This document shows positions 48,189 to 58,734 of a stretch of DNA of 64,000 nt, one piece after another (the stretch's first letter is position 1; every line of letters starts with the position of its first letter). Under the pieces are notes generated by a model. It searched no databases. It had not been told where the DNA came from and saw only the letters and a program-made list of their open reading frames with translations. The translations under genes and the position numbers were made by a program. Source of the DNA: Candidula unifasciata (taxonomy: Eukaryota; Mollusca; Gastropoda; Stylommatophora; Geomitridae). The DNA is taken from NCBI GenBank assembly GCA_905116865.2, contig CAJHNH020002462.1, positions 1-64,000 of the forward strand, in the 5' to 3' direction.

Positions 48189-48345
48189 AGTAAAGGGCTC
48201 TTTTCCACGCCTTTATGCGTATAGGGCATATAGGGATAGACCTATATTTTATAGACCAACGGCACAAGATTGGTGATGTGGTCAGCGAACCCACGACCTT
48301 CCGATATGTGGCGCTTGTCTAGCCGCTTTGCCATGGCGACTCCCC
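48189..48345 (-). repeat. SINE family D, head type A, internally deleted
   Basis: GCGTATAGGGCATATAGGGA body. The - strand head is GGGGAGTCGCCATGGCAAAG, CGGCTAGACAAGCG, with box B AAGGTCGTGGGTTCG. It lacks the usual middle 100 bp. Confidence 0.82.
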
Positions 48346-48964
48346 ACCTTTTCACAATAACAGCAAATTATTTCAACTACTTTTCACCTTCAGGATAACG
48401 AGTATGAATACAAACACAAAATCATTGCAAAATTACTCACAGAATTTTTGAAACATTCCTGCAATGCCTCAAATTCTTTTACACAGTTTGATTTTCCAAT
48501 ATTTTCTTTTGAAGCCACACATTTCCCATAAATTGATGCCTACAAAAAGAGCCAAAAAAATTCTTTATATAAATCATATGTGTGCCTAAAAATTGTTTCA
48601 AATAAAAATGTGGGCACTCCTCTGAAAAACAGACTCAAATTATCTAGGTCAAAAACCTACCCTAACCCTAACACAGCCATGAGAATCTGTCACAACAGTC
48701 CAACTGCAAAACTAATGACATCAGACGTTTGCAGCAAGAACATTCTACTGTTTTGTATTAATCAGTGTGTAGCAAGCCATTGCAACCACTGTAGTTTATT
48801 ATTCATTAATTTATATAAGTTGGCAGGTCCAGCATCTACAGCTGCCAGTTCATAAATTGGTAGAACATTATCGCTAATGTGTGTCGGAGCTGATAGTCTG
48901 CCTTCCATATTTGCCAGAAATAAATAAATCCTAATTTTACATATCACTGAGGCCCTGTAATACA

Positions 48965-50460
48965 TCATCAGTTCTCGTTATGCCTAGTGGCACATGAGGC
49001 TTCAGAGAGGACTTTCCATGTGTTCCTGTCCTGTGCAATCTTCAGTGCAGTTTTCCATGTCAAAGATGCCGCACTCAGGTCACTTTCCATCGTTCGTCTC
49101 CATGTTGTTTTTGGGCGCCCCTGTTTTCTCTTTCCCTCTCGTGTCCACGTGAGAGCTGTTTTGGTGGGTAAATCATGATTCATTCTCATAACATTGCCAA
49201 GCCATTTCCATCTTCTCTTGGTTATCATACTGTCTAAAGTTTCTTGGTTTGTGACTTGAAGTAGTTTAGTGTTTGAGATTGCATCTAGCCAGGAAATTTT
49301 GATAATTCTACGTAGACATGTGTGGTGAAAGGTGGACAGCTTGTGTCTATCCTTTTTGGTCACCCTCCAGCATTCCGCTCCATAAAGAAGAACTGGCAAA
49401 ATGATGCTCTTGTAGAGTCGCAGTTTCGTTCCTCTGCAGTAATTGTTGGATATCCAGATTTGCCTCATCCTTTCAAAAGCAGCTCAAGCTTTGTTCAGAC
49501 GTGACTGTTTGTCCTCTTTGGTCCCTCCACGCAGGGACACCACACTGCCAAGATATGTAAAATGTTCTACATTTTCAAGAGTTTGGTTATTGATGGTCAC
49601 TGGTTGTTGGTTTGGACTGCTTGTCATGATCTTAGTTTTCTTTGTATTTATTCTCAGTCCCACCATTTCTGCTGTGCTGTGAATCTGTTACTGTTCTTCT
49701 TGTATATGTTCATGTATATGTGATAGGAGTGCTATATCATCTGCAAAATCAAGGTCCTCAAGCATGGTAAATGGAGTCCATCGTATGCCTCTCAATGTCA
49801 TGTCTACTGTGTTCTTTAGTATCCAATCAATCACAAGGTTATAGAGGAGAGATGACATAACACATCCCTGTCTTACACCTGTCTTTACTGGGAAGGATGT
49901 ATTGTAATTTTTTATACTGCAGGAAAAGTCTTTATAGAAGAGAGCAATTATGTTGACTATTTTTTCTGGAATTCCATAATGACGTAAAATTTTCCATAGA
50001 CTGTCTCTATGGACGCTGTCAAAAGCTTTCTCAAAGTCCACAAAATTTATGTATATACTTCTCTGCCATTCATTGCATTGTTCTAAAATGTTACGTATGG
50101 CGAAGATGTGTTCAGTTGTTCCTCTGCCCTTTCTGAATCCTGCTTGTTCTATTCATAGGCATTTATCTACTCCTTTTTCAAGCCGCATTATGATGATTTT
50201 CAAAATATTTTGCTTGGTACTGAGAGTAGAGTAATTCCCCTCCAATTTTTGCAGTCTGTTAAGTATCCTTTTTTGGGGGATTTGGACTATTGTTCCTTCA
50301 GTCCAGTCATCAGGCAACACTTCTTTTTCCCAAATATCCTTGAACAATGGTTCTAGAATGCTAGCAGTTGTGTTGGGATCTACTTTGAGAAGTTTTGCTG
50401 GCAGTTCATCTTTGCCTGGTGTTTTGTTGTTCTTTAAAGTGTGAATACCCTGTAAGGGTA
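48965..50460 (-). pseudogene. Non-LTR retrotransposon reverse transcriptase, 5'-truncated
   Basis: One - strand frame of about 500 codons is open except for three stops. In order: LKNNKTPGKDELPAKLLKVD; LFKDIWEKEVLPDDW; IEQAGFRKGRGTTEHIFAIR; VDFEKAFDSVHRDSLWKILR (palm); GVRQGCVMSSLLYNLVIDWI; LDFADDIALLSH with the FADD catalytic box; INTKKTKIM; LENVEHFTYLGSVV; LYKSIILPVLLYGAECWRVT; RRWKWLGNVMRM; KRKQGRPKTTWRRTMESDL; CATRH. The endonuclease half is lost. Stops: TGA after DKCL, TAA after EEQ, TGA after LNKA. Two TGAs sit where related ORFs have arginine, fitting CGA decay. It ends 3' in a short ATG-rich tail. The clade is RTE/CR1-like; I cannot decide which. Confidence 0.93.
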
Positions 50461-50689
50461 GGGTTTTAAGCTAGGTAATTTGGTGCCGTTATTCGGAGGA
50501 GTGCCACAATTTATATTATAAATAATAAAAACAGATACACAAGACTGACTCTATCAACAATATATGTATTCCAATGATAATAATCTGTCTGTCAAGTATT
50601 GCCTTGTCTACCTATCTATGCCTGTCACAAATATAAGGTTCATTTGCTGTGATGTTACCAAGATCAAACCAACCCACTTGAGTTTTGCT

Positions 50690-50870
50690 TGCACAACCAT
50701 TTTTCAGGTTTGGTTTATTTGTATGCAGACTTTTAGTCTGCTTTTCAGGAAGATGCACTCTGATTTGATAGGAAACCCATAATTAGCCTTTTATGACATG
50801 CTTGTTACAGGGGCCATGGATCTATTCTCTTTACCCCAGAAATAGGGCCACAGAACCCAAACAGGGAACC
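50690..50870 (-). repeat. Repeat family E, partial
   Basis: TTTTTCAGGTTTGGTTTATT, GGAAGATGCACTCTGATTTG and ATAGGGCCACAGAACCC. It lacks the CTTCTT end. Confidence 0.7.
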
Positions 50871-50932
50871 TGAAAGTACTGATCAAACATAATAGTAATG
50901 GAATGTAGCAGAGTTCAGGGATAAAACATTAA

Positions 50933-51071
50933 CTCTTTGAGTCCCAAGGAACGCATCATTTGCTCATAGGTTCCTACCTAGAAGCCCAATGAACGCATGA
51001 TTAGCCGAATTTTACTTCTCTCTCAACCACCCCTTGGGCCTCTGATGCTAAACCCCCTGGGACTCAAAGAG
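50933..51071. mobile_element. piggyBac-like MITE 2
   Basis: 139 bp between TTAA (50929-50932) and TTAA (51072-51075). It has perfect 14-bp inverted ends CTCTTTGAGTCCCA. The interior matches 35756-35893. Confidence 0.92.
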
Positions 51072-51105
51072 TTAAGTCATATTCAACACTGTTTTGAAGT
51101 ACTTG

Positions 51106-51275
51106 TCGGCGTCTGTGGCTTGGGTGTTGCAAACATGCTTTGTAATGATGGGGTGCTAGGTTTGATCAAAGCTGCGGGCCTTGCACCTTGCGTTGGTTTC
51201 GACAATGGTATCGAGAAGATGACCATATAGAAAGCAATGGCAAATTTGCAACGTCCTGTACAGGATAAGCAACTA
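51106..51275 (+). repeat. SINE family B
   Basis: CGGCGTCTGTGGCTTGGGTG head; GGTTTCGACAATGGTATCGA and GCAACGTCCTGTACAGGATA body. Confidence 0.85.
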
Positions 51276-51344
51276 ACTTTTTGTACTATGTGAGGCAGAA
51301 CACCAAATCCCAGCGTGCAAGACTTAATATAGTTTTCCTGCTAT

Positions 51345-51860
51345 TTCCTTTACTTCTGTAATTATGCTATTTCAGTGGTCTCATGAGTCCCCCAAAAACT
51401 GATAAAGTGCGCAGCAAGGCTTTTTCTTCAGGCGGTATGCAGTACCGGCACCTTTTTAGACACTCTGTGTTCAATACCGAGGCCGACACCTTTTATTTGC
51501 TGGGAAAAAAAGCCCTGATGTGGAGTATGATCAAAACTAGATGACCAAACAATCAGATCTCATTGAATCTGCTGCATGGTCTTGTTCTTACAGTCTGTCT
51601 GATAATGTCCTTTCTAACTTTGTCTCGAACGGTTACTAATTTACCAAATAATATAGTTTTATATTTATTTCCTTTACTTCTGTAATTATGCTATTTTAAT
51701 GGCCTCATGAATCCCTAGAAACTGATCGAGTAAGCAGCAAGTCACTTTTTTTCTGGCAGTGTGCAGCACCAGAACCTTTTTAGACACTCAGTGCTGGGTA
51801 CCGACACCTTTTATTTGCTTGAAAAAATAATGCCCTGATGTGGAATATGATCAGAATCAG
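51345..51860 (+). repeat. Direct duplication, period about 321 bp
   Basis: TTTCCTTTACTTCTGTAATTATGC occurs at about 51347 and 51668. Each is followed by TTTTTAGACACTC and CACCTTTTATTTGCT. Confidence 0.9.
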
Positions 51861-51989
51861 TTTGATTGCCAGCACAAAAAAGAATACTTCCCAAGGCCTT
51901 CTTTTTAAGTTTAGAATAATAATAATAATATAAAGAAGCTGTATGTAATGCAAGAAGAATAGATAGTCCCATAAAAATAAAGTAAATTA

Positions 51990-52165
51990 AAGAACCCTTT
52001 ACCCCATCTTCATGTGTAATGGGCATATAGGGCTAGACCTATATTTGATAGACAAATCAGCATTGTGGGTGATGTGGTCAGTACCACAAAGGCCACCCTC
52101 ACTTCCCATGATTTTCCTGGTACCCATTTAAGGCTGGGTCGACCTGGGGGCTGTGGTCATTGAGC
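51990..52165 (-). repeat. SINE family D body
   Basis: GTAATGGGCATATAGGGCTA, GGGTGATGTGGTCAGTACCA and AGGCTGGGTCGACCTG. The head is missing. Confidence 0.8.
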
Positions 52166-52311
52166 TAGTCCCATACTAAAAATGTTTTAATTTTTAAATA
52201 TATTAACTTTGAAAACACAAATTTATTTGTTTATTTTTACTAATGATAATAATCCTTTTAAAGTTGAGTTTATAAAATACAAAACAAAGTTGTAGTTAAG
52301 TAACAAAATGT

Positions 52312-53353
52312 GGCTCTCCTGTCAAATCCGGACGAAGAATAAACAGCCGTGGACGAGTTAGTCAGAGTTCTCTCCCTTGGCCGCACTCCGAACAGTAATC
52401 GGAAAACAAACGAAATAAACGACACACTTACCTATCATCCTGCGGTTGCGTGTAGGGCTGCGTACGGTTTCGTGAGGCATTGTGAATGGTTGTGTAGTCA
52501 TCATCATGCGGTTGTTGGGTTAGAGTTAGGGGTAGGGTTAGGGTTAGGGGTAGGGTTAGGGTTAGGGTTAGGGGTAGGGTTAGGGTTAGGGGTTGGGTTA
52601 GGGGTAGGGTTAGGGTTAGGGGTAGGGTTAGGGGTAGGGTTAGGGGTAGGGTTAGGGTTAGGGGTAGGGTTAGGGGTAGGGTTAGGGTTAGGGTTAGGGT
52701 TAGGGGTAGGGTTAGGGTTAGGGGTAGGGGTAGGGTTAGGGTTAGGGTTAGGGATAGGGTTAGAGGTAGGGTTAGGGTTAGATGTGAAAATTTTGACGTA
52801 GGATTTCGAAATACTGGCCGACAATCAAATGTTTGTGGGAGTGGCGCCACTGAAACGCTGCCAAATATGACGCCAATCGCGTGCGGCTGGTGCCCCCAAT
52901 CGTTGGCGAATTGTGCGTTTGACCAGCATCCAGAGGCCCTCGATTGTTTTTGTGTGTGTATGGGACTGTGCGCGATTATAGGGAAATCCGGCGTCAAAAT
53001 TGTCAAATCTAACGCTAAACCTAACCCTACCGCTAACCCTAATCCTAATCCTACTCCCTAACCCTAACCCCTACCCCTAACCACGCAAATTTATCGATCA
53101 TTAAAGCATACAAATCGGCAAAAACCAACAAACAAAACACACCCAACAAAAACCCCAGAATTGTCCTGCAGCGTCGAAAAAAAAACCCAGATCTGGGGGA
53201 AACAACCAAGCATTGGCAGCCCTGATGTCGACGTGACTGTCTTCTTTGTTTCGTTGGCTTTTCCGATCACTGTTCGCAGTGCGCCCAAGGGAGAGAACTC
53301 TGACTAAGTCGTCCAAGGCTTTTTATTCTTCGTCCGGATTTGACAGGAGTACC
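52312..53353. mobile_element. Foldback DNA element with internal telomere-like arrays
   Basis: Flanked by an exact 8-bp duplication CAAAATGT (52304-52311, 53354-53361). Terminal inverted repeats of about 130 bp begin CTCCTGTCAAATCCGGACGA and include AGTCAGAGTTCTCTCCCTTGG. Inside the left arm is a TTAGGG/TTAGGGG array (52515-52783); inside the right arm is a shorter CCCTAA array (53010-53085). The arms around the centre also pair: ATTTTGACGTAGGATTTC against the complement of GAAATCCGGCGTCAAAAT. No transposase. 8-bp duplications suggest hAT-type mobilisation (inference). Confidence 0.93.
52515..52783 (+). repeat. Interstitial telomere-like repeat
   Basis: Mixture of GGGTTA and GGGGTA hexamers, about 45 units. 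The long open frames across it (Leu-Gly-Val-Gly or Pro-Asn-Pro-Thr) are artefacts. The opposed array is at 53010-53085. Confidence 0.97.
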
Positions 53354-53369
53354 CAAAATGTATTTGTTA

Positions 53370-54220
53370 CAAATGATATAACAATCTGTGTGTGCGTTTG
53401 CGTGTATACATAATTTTAACTCTTTAAATTCTTACCTACAGTTAAATTTAACAAATTGTTACAAATAAATACAAAACAAAGTTGCAGTAACTGAGTGTGT
53501 AAAAACCTCAATAAAAATGTTTCCCACCTGTGCAGCACACCTTGCCAACGCCTCTGGGTACTGCAAGATACGTTTCCGAGCGCTTGTAACAGACTTCATA
53601 GTCAAGTTACAGATGACTTTGTTTGCGGCCGCACAACCACTAAGGATTTAGTTGTCTACTGTCTTACAATCTTTACCGGTCAAATAGGAGGTGGCAAAAA
53701 CACAAACTCTTCTATGAAAGTCAGAGAGAACACAGACGACACAAAACACACTGTACGTAATTTGTATCTTCCAGTTCAGAAGAGCTCGCATATCGCATTC
53801 ATTGTTCTGTCCTTTAGAGGAACAATGGGGTGGTGGCAAATGTTTTTTGGCTAGGCTTTACATATACTATATAGGCAGGGCTTTTTCTAGGGGAGAAAAA
53901 GTGGTGGCATTCACCACAAAGTATCCTAAAAGGTACTTTTACTCGTGAAAAAGTGTTTATTACACAAGTGATGGAACAAATTATCGGTACTCGGACATTC
54001 CCAGCAAAATAATTTAGGGATGGGCTGATCAAGGGAAAACCAGTGATTGCTTACTTTATTCCTATCTGTCACAGTTATTTTGCCTTACTTTAGCTGCATC
54101 TGACACAAACAGATATTTCTCAGTTTCGTTTATATCATTATTTATACCGTTTCTAGCAATAAAAGTTCTTTTATCCCAACTGTTCAATGTTTTTGTCTCG
54201 CCCCATACATCTGGTTCTTG
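53370..54220. other. Flank without recognised gene
   Basis: AATACAAAACAAAGTTG(C/T)AGT at 53467 repeats 52275, on the other side of the foldback element. A 119-codon + strand frame at 53495-53854 has no domain I recognise and no splice context. I leave it uncalled. Confidence 0.5.
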
Positions 54221-54224
54221 ATAC

Positions 54225-54335
54225 TACTGTCGAAATCAATGCAAATATGTCTGCTGTCAAATCGCTCTCAGCTGGAATATAACCAGCTACGTGGGCATTA
54301 CGGAGCGCGGACGCAACGCCTAAGCCACAGACTGA
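54225..54335 (-). repeat. SINE family B, reversed
   Basis: CTACTGTCGAAATCAATGC body and the head end CGCAACGCCTAAGCCACAGAC. Confidence 0.7.
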
Positions 54336-54759
54336 AATATAAGTTAAATCAGTATTATTACTGTTATTACTATCATTACTCACTTAAACAAGGTTTAAAC
54401 ATCTTGAGGCCCCCCCCCCCCAGTGTTTTCTTTGTGTAAGCGCTCCTGCACATGTCACAGTAATGGCATTACCTAATGAACTGGCATATAGCGGTTTTTA
54501 CGCAGTCTGGAGTTTACTTAAACTGAACCCGGAACAAAGTTTGTGCCATTCAACGTAAGAATTACGTGGAAACGTTTTCCCGACTGAGTAAAAAAATATT
54601 GATAAAACTAACTTGTCTCCCCATTTACTCAGCCGTACACACTAGCTCACTTCTGATTGGTAGACCAGCGCTTTTAACTAGGGCTGTACCGAAAAGTGAT
54701 TTTCACTATTCGGTCGAATACGAACAGCTGGACCAACTATTCGGCCAAATACGAATAGT

Positions 54760-54870
54760 GAATCATCATCATCATGTGCTTTGCCCCTGGCATGGGCGAT
54801 TATGCCTCGCCACAATCTGCGATCTCCTGCAGCACGTATTAGTTTGTGTGCTGACACACCTCCATGAAAA
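54760..54870 (-). pseudogene. LINE tail fragment inside the hAT element
   Basis: The - strand reads LLQEIADCGEA, SPMPGAKHMMM, a decayed LLQ..ADR..WR end, with an (ATG)n tail at 54763-54775. Confidence 0.55.
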
Positions 54871-54933
54871 ACCTTCGTTCCATGTTGTCAGCATTAGGCC
54901 AGCTTTTTGTCTCACTGAAGGTATTTCCAGCTG

Positions 54934-55255
54934 TACTAAACAGGAAAATACGACAAATACAGAGAGTCAAAATGAAAACCCGCAAGGCGAAACATCAAAA
55001 ACAAAAATAACGCCCGACGAAAACAATGCCGTCCTTACAACAATGCCCCCGCGACAAGTCACCGGGCAGCCAACCCCGCGAGCAAACAACAAAGACAATC
55101 AAAAAACCGAACGTCGATCAAAACATTCAGCCGCTGCCGTTTCCACGAGACGACGAAAGAACAGATACGACGCCATAAATGATGACGACTCCCGTTTCTT
55201 CAAAGAATCAACGAAGAGGACACTCCACTCAAAGAAATCAAGCCGACAACACTAG
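54934..55255 (+). CDS. Hypothetical polar frame inside hAT element
   Basis: The last about 107 codons of an open frame that begins upstream at 54566. They are rich in Asn, Thr, Lys and Arg (for example RRSKHSAAAVSTRRRKNRYD, NDDDSRFFKESTKRTLHSKK) and end at TAG. No homology recognised. The frame starts before the transposon boundary, so the whole frame is not one gene. It may be a captured fragment or chance. Base composition is richer in G+C than its neighbours. Confidence 0.25.
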
Positions 55256-55589
55256 AACACTTGCTTTTCTGCCCCTCTTACATTTTTAAGTGTTGCATTT
55301 TGTTTCTACAGCAACACACCTAAAAACACTATACTCGCAACACATGCAAGATGGAAATAAAGGGGCACTTGGTACGCTCGTAGGTGGTGCACAAAGATAA
55401 CGCTTCACAGTATAAACCAAGGTGGGAAGTCTTGATGTTTTTTTCCACCAGTCCAGAAACGGTTGTGAGGTAACCACTGTTCGTATTCGGCCCGACCGCA
55501 ACTATTCGGCCGAATACCGAATAGTTATTGGGTCCACTAAGCGAATACGAAGCGAATATTCGGTATAGCCCTACTTTTAACACTCCAAA

Positions 55590-55905
55590 AACATTGTCAA
55601 ACTGGGTCTGACACCCCCTTCCCCGCCGCCACAATTCCCCCCCCCTCCCCGAGGAAGCTGCAACCTATGTCACGGGCATTCTCTTTCTCAGAAGAAAAAC
55701 GTAAATGCAATAAATGCAAAACAACACAGAAAATAAACAACAGAGCGGCACACGTGCAACCTGCAGGAAAGGACACCAGCCCAACAAACTTGCGAATGAA
55801 ACATGACGTACTTTGTTTGGGGAGACTAACGTAAAACTAGCCAAAAAGTTACATTTTTACAAGTACTACGTAGTCGAGATATTTTTCACTTCTGCTTTCT
55901 AAACG
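55590..55905. other. No recognisable feature
   Basis: C-rich tract at 55635-55650; otherwise unique sequence. Confidence 0.6.
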
Positions 55906-55925
55906 TAATGCATATTGCGACGACT

Positions 55926-56221
55926 CATTATCCTTCGCCTTAGAACAGGGCACAATCGACTTCGCTGCCACATGTACAACAAATTTAAGATTGGCCAATC
56001 AGCTATGTGTACCTGTGGACTGGCACCTGAGACAGCAGATCACATCATCCAAGACTGTCCCAAATTCAACGCTTTCATGCAAAACGTCTGGCCAAAAGAG
56101 ACACTCGTGGAAGTTAAACTTTAAGGGCCGCTTAGTGAAATACAAAAGACAGTGAAATTCATACTTGAGACAGCATTGCAGATATAGATAATTTATTTCA
56201 TGCGAACGAAAGAAGAAGAAG
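55926..56221 (+). mobile_element. 5'-truncated LINE insertion with 14-bp target duplication
   Basis: ATATTGCGACGACT at 55912-55925 and 56222-56235. It encodes IILRLRTGHNRLRCHMYNKF, KIGQSAMCTCGLAPETADHI and IQDCPKFN, then, past a TAA, SEIQKTVKFI. R(T)GHNRL..HM..K.(K/R)IG.S..C.CG.AP.TA.H..Q.CP is the C terminus of RNase H-type LINE ORFs. The element ends in a GAAAGAAGAAGAAG tail. Confidence 0.93.
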
Positions 56222-56339
56222 ATATTGCGACGACTAATACAGTAAAACTTCATTGTTCATTGTTTATTTAAAGATCATCCTCATCGCACATCAGACATGC
56301 TCCGATCTCATCCTGATTATGTCTCCAAGTGTTTTTAGG

Positions 56340-56890
56340 CTAATAGCCCCCATTTTGTTTGGTTGATACAACGACGGGTGGCTTCCGTATGATTTTCCTG
56401 TCTGGCCGCTCCAATTGGTAGATCCATTTATATATGCGGTCTATTAAGGGGAAAATCTTTTTCCATGAAGCTGAAAGCCTCACAGTGTTTAGTCTCTCGG
56501 GTGGCTCTAATGATGTCTCTCCTGTCCACAGATGGCCCATCCCGGATAGTCGCACTGCCAGCCAGGGTGTCTGCTCTCTCTTTGCCTTTCACACTAGAAT
56601 ACATTGGGACAAAACTGAAAGTGATTCTGCGTAACGTGGCATGCTGTATTAGATGGAGCCACGGTTTGCGTATATCTACTATAGCATTCTCAATGCGTCG
56701 CTGAGAAAGAATGCATTGGTGAATTCTTGAGTTTTTAGCCAATCTAGCGCCTTTATAACACAGCTACGTTTTCCATTATCATGCTACTAGTGGTAGAAGC
56801 AAAGGCTCCAAGTTCTTCTCTGATGACTTTTCCTTTAGTTCTTGTCGTGAAAGTCCATGCACTGAGTCTGTTGCCTTTACATGTGCTCAA
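56340..56890 (-). pseudogene. LINE RNase H domain remnant
   Basis: The - strand reads GWTFTTRTKGKVIREELGAF, ASTTSSMIMENVAV, and then, after breaks, ENAIVDIRKPWLHLIQHATL, FVPMYSSVKGKERADTLAGS and ATIRDGPSVDRRDII. SM.ME..AV and (P.H)..VKGNE.AD.LAG are RNase H blocks. GH is replaced by MY here. Same family as 12980-13460. Confidence 0.82.
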
Positions 56891-57004
56891 TTAATTGTGC
56901 AGTGTATGTGTACATACTGCAGTGATTTTGAGGTAGGCACACTCTTGGCGCAATTCAAGCCTGCTATTTATATCTTTAAGATCTAGCAGGTATCTCATTG
57001 CTCC

Positions 57005-57212
57005 ACATCTTGGCTCTAAACCTTCGTAATGCCGCGACCCTCCTGTTGTTACGAGAACCAAACATATATTTATTATCGTTACTACTTCATAACTTCTGTA
57101 ACTTCAATGAATATGTATTTTCCGATGGTCTTTGGCGACCCATGTGAAATGTCGTTTGAGCCACACACAAAAGAGTCACGACCGACAGGTTTAGATCCAC
57201 TGCTCTAGACAA
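57005..57212. mobile_element. Diverged SPIN-like hAT copy
   Basis: GGCTCTAAACCTTCGTAATG, CCGCGACCCTC, CTACTTCATAACTTC and TTTTCCGATGGTCTTTGGCG, ending in GACAGGTTTAGATCCACTG. No clear target duplication remains. Confidence 0.75.
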
Positions 57213-57214
57213 TG

Positions 57215-57980
57215 TGTCTTTGGTGCAGCTAAGATGATGCGCATTGCTTCATTTTGGACCTCACTCGTTTAACTGTCAGTTTCTGCTATCCGTTATCGTT
57301 AAAAACAAGTGAGTATCAGCAAACATCAGAAACAATGTTATCAAAGTACATCGACTGGTTTGAAATGCACGAGGAGGCAAATATAACACAGATGCTACTT
57401 CTTCGTTAGATACGGAACATTGCTACACAAAAAACTCGAACCACACTGACACAGAAGAAGATGACATTATTTTAAAGTGACGTAGGTTCGTAGTATTACA
57501 ATACATTTCCGTACATCACTACTCTTATATTGAAGTTTCTTTTGATCATTTTCTTTAAAAAAAATCTTGTGTATTATGTATTATTCACTTGTAAAGGATT
57601 GTATTTTCAGTTTCATAGCCAGCCCGAAGTGAAGTCACGTTTCTGTATTAAGAGATGTCTGTTATCTGTTTATTCGGTTATCCGTCACATCCCTTGTTCG
57701 AACGGTGACGGTAAATAGAAGTTTTACTTTACAGCAAAAGACTTTATCCCCATATCCCTTTCCAGGCTGGTAAACATGTAGGAGCAACTTGGAGCTTCCA
57801 GGCATTGGCATTTCAATAAGGGCACAAGACCTATGAATAATTAACACAGAGCTGGAGTCATCAGTCGTATTACACTTGAGCAGCTACTGAGAAGATCAGT
57901 GCAACTATGGCTGTGAAGGATTGCTGTGATGATAGTTCGCACAGTATCTCATCCACAGCGCTGTGCAATATTTACTTGAC
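57215..57980. other. No supported gene
   Basis: 57755-57895 is the diverged partner of 19960-20130. Nothing else recognised. Confidence 0.55.
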
Positions 57981-57984
57981 TTTC

Positions 57985-58195
57985 TACCCCACCAGGACAT
58001 TACACAAGCGATAAACACCCAATGACACTAAGTGCCACCATGTGGATGAGGATCGCCGTGGAGAGGTCCCAGAAACCGCTTTCTGACAATTGGCCACATC
58101 TATGGCCTGCCTATATTGCGGCCCCTGGCAAAAGCCAGGGTGGGTCTTCAAATAACAACAAATTTCGTCCTGAGAAGGACGAAACTGGTTAACAT
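57985..58195 (+). repeat. Dispersed repeat family F
   Basis: CTACCCCACCAGGACATTAC, GTGCCACCATGTGGATGAGG, GGCCCCTGGCAAAAGCCAGG. Confidence 0.85.
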
Positions 58196-58734
58196 TCGAA
58201 ATTAAGGAAAGTGTGCAATATTGGTACTTAACTACTTACCGGCTGTGGCGTATCGTATGAAATTGCTAGGCTAATATTTAGCACAGCCTTACAGACTAGC
58301 TGAGAATATAATTTTTTTTAAGCATTTCTATACTAGACATTTTGCGTTGAGTCCTGACACCTCTTTGGGATACTTTGTGGCGAGAAAATAAACCTTCGAA
58401 TATCTGTGAAATGCGCGACACACCTAAATTCGTAATGTAAAAATATTAAAAGGGAAATAACCACCAATAACTAAAATGTTTGCACAATTACATTAGTTAC
58501 TTCCCATCCCTAGCATGAGTCTTTGATAAAAAGGGCTTAACCAAATTGGACACGTAAGATACAAAAACAGCACAAAGTTTGCAGGTTAATGGAGGAATTA
58601 AATGCAGATAGAAGGGGCAGAATCTTTCGGGAACAAATGCTGTTAGCAGAAAAAAATTGTCACTATGACAATGTCTCCTCTAAATAAACATCAACCATGC
58701 CACGATTGCTTGTGCCTTGCTTTTTTTTTTTTTA

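Larger units (their letters stand above)
54679..55573. mobile_element. hAT-type transposon with nested LINE tail and captured frame
   Basis: Exact 8-bp duplication CTTTTAAC (54671-54678, 55574-55581). 15-bp inverted ends TAGGGCTGTACCGAA / TAGGGCTATACCGAA. Subterminal repeats of ATTCGGCCGAATA type lie at both ends. At 54760-54870 it contains a reversed LINE tail. It also contains an open, polar frame (54934-55255) of unknown origin. No transposase domain seen. Confidence 0.93.

Noticed and set aside
52349..53006. Open frames of 150-192 codons with Gly-Leu-Gly-Val or Pro-Asn-Pro-Thr repeats
   Set aside because: They are translations of telomere-like repeats within a foldback transposon.
52515..53085. 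Ancient telomere-telomere fusion
   Set aside because: The opposed arrays lie within 130-bp inverted ends flanked by an exact 8-bp target duplication. A mobile element explains them better.
53495..53854. 119-codon frame
   Set aside because: No recognisable domain, amid transposon debris, and no splice or promoter context.
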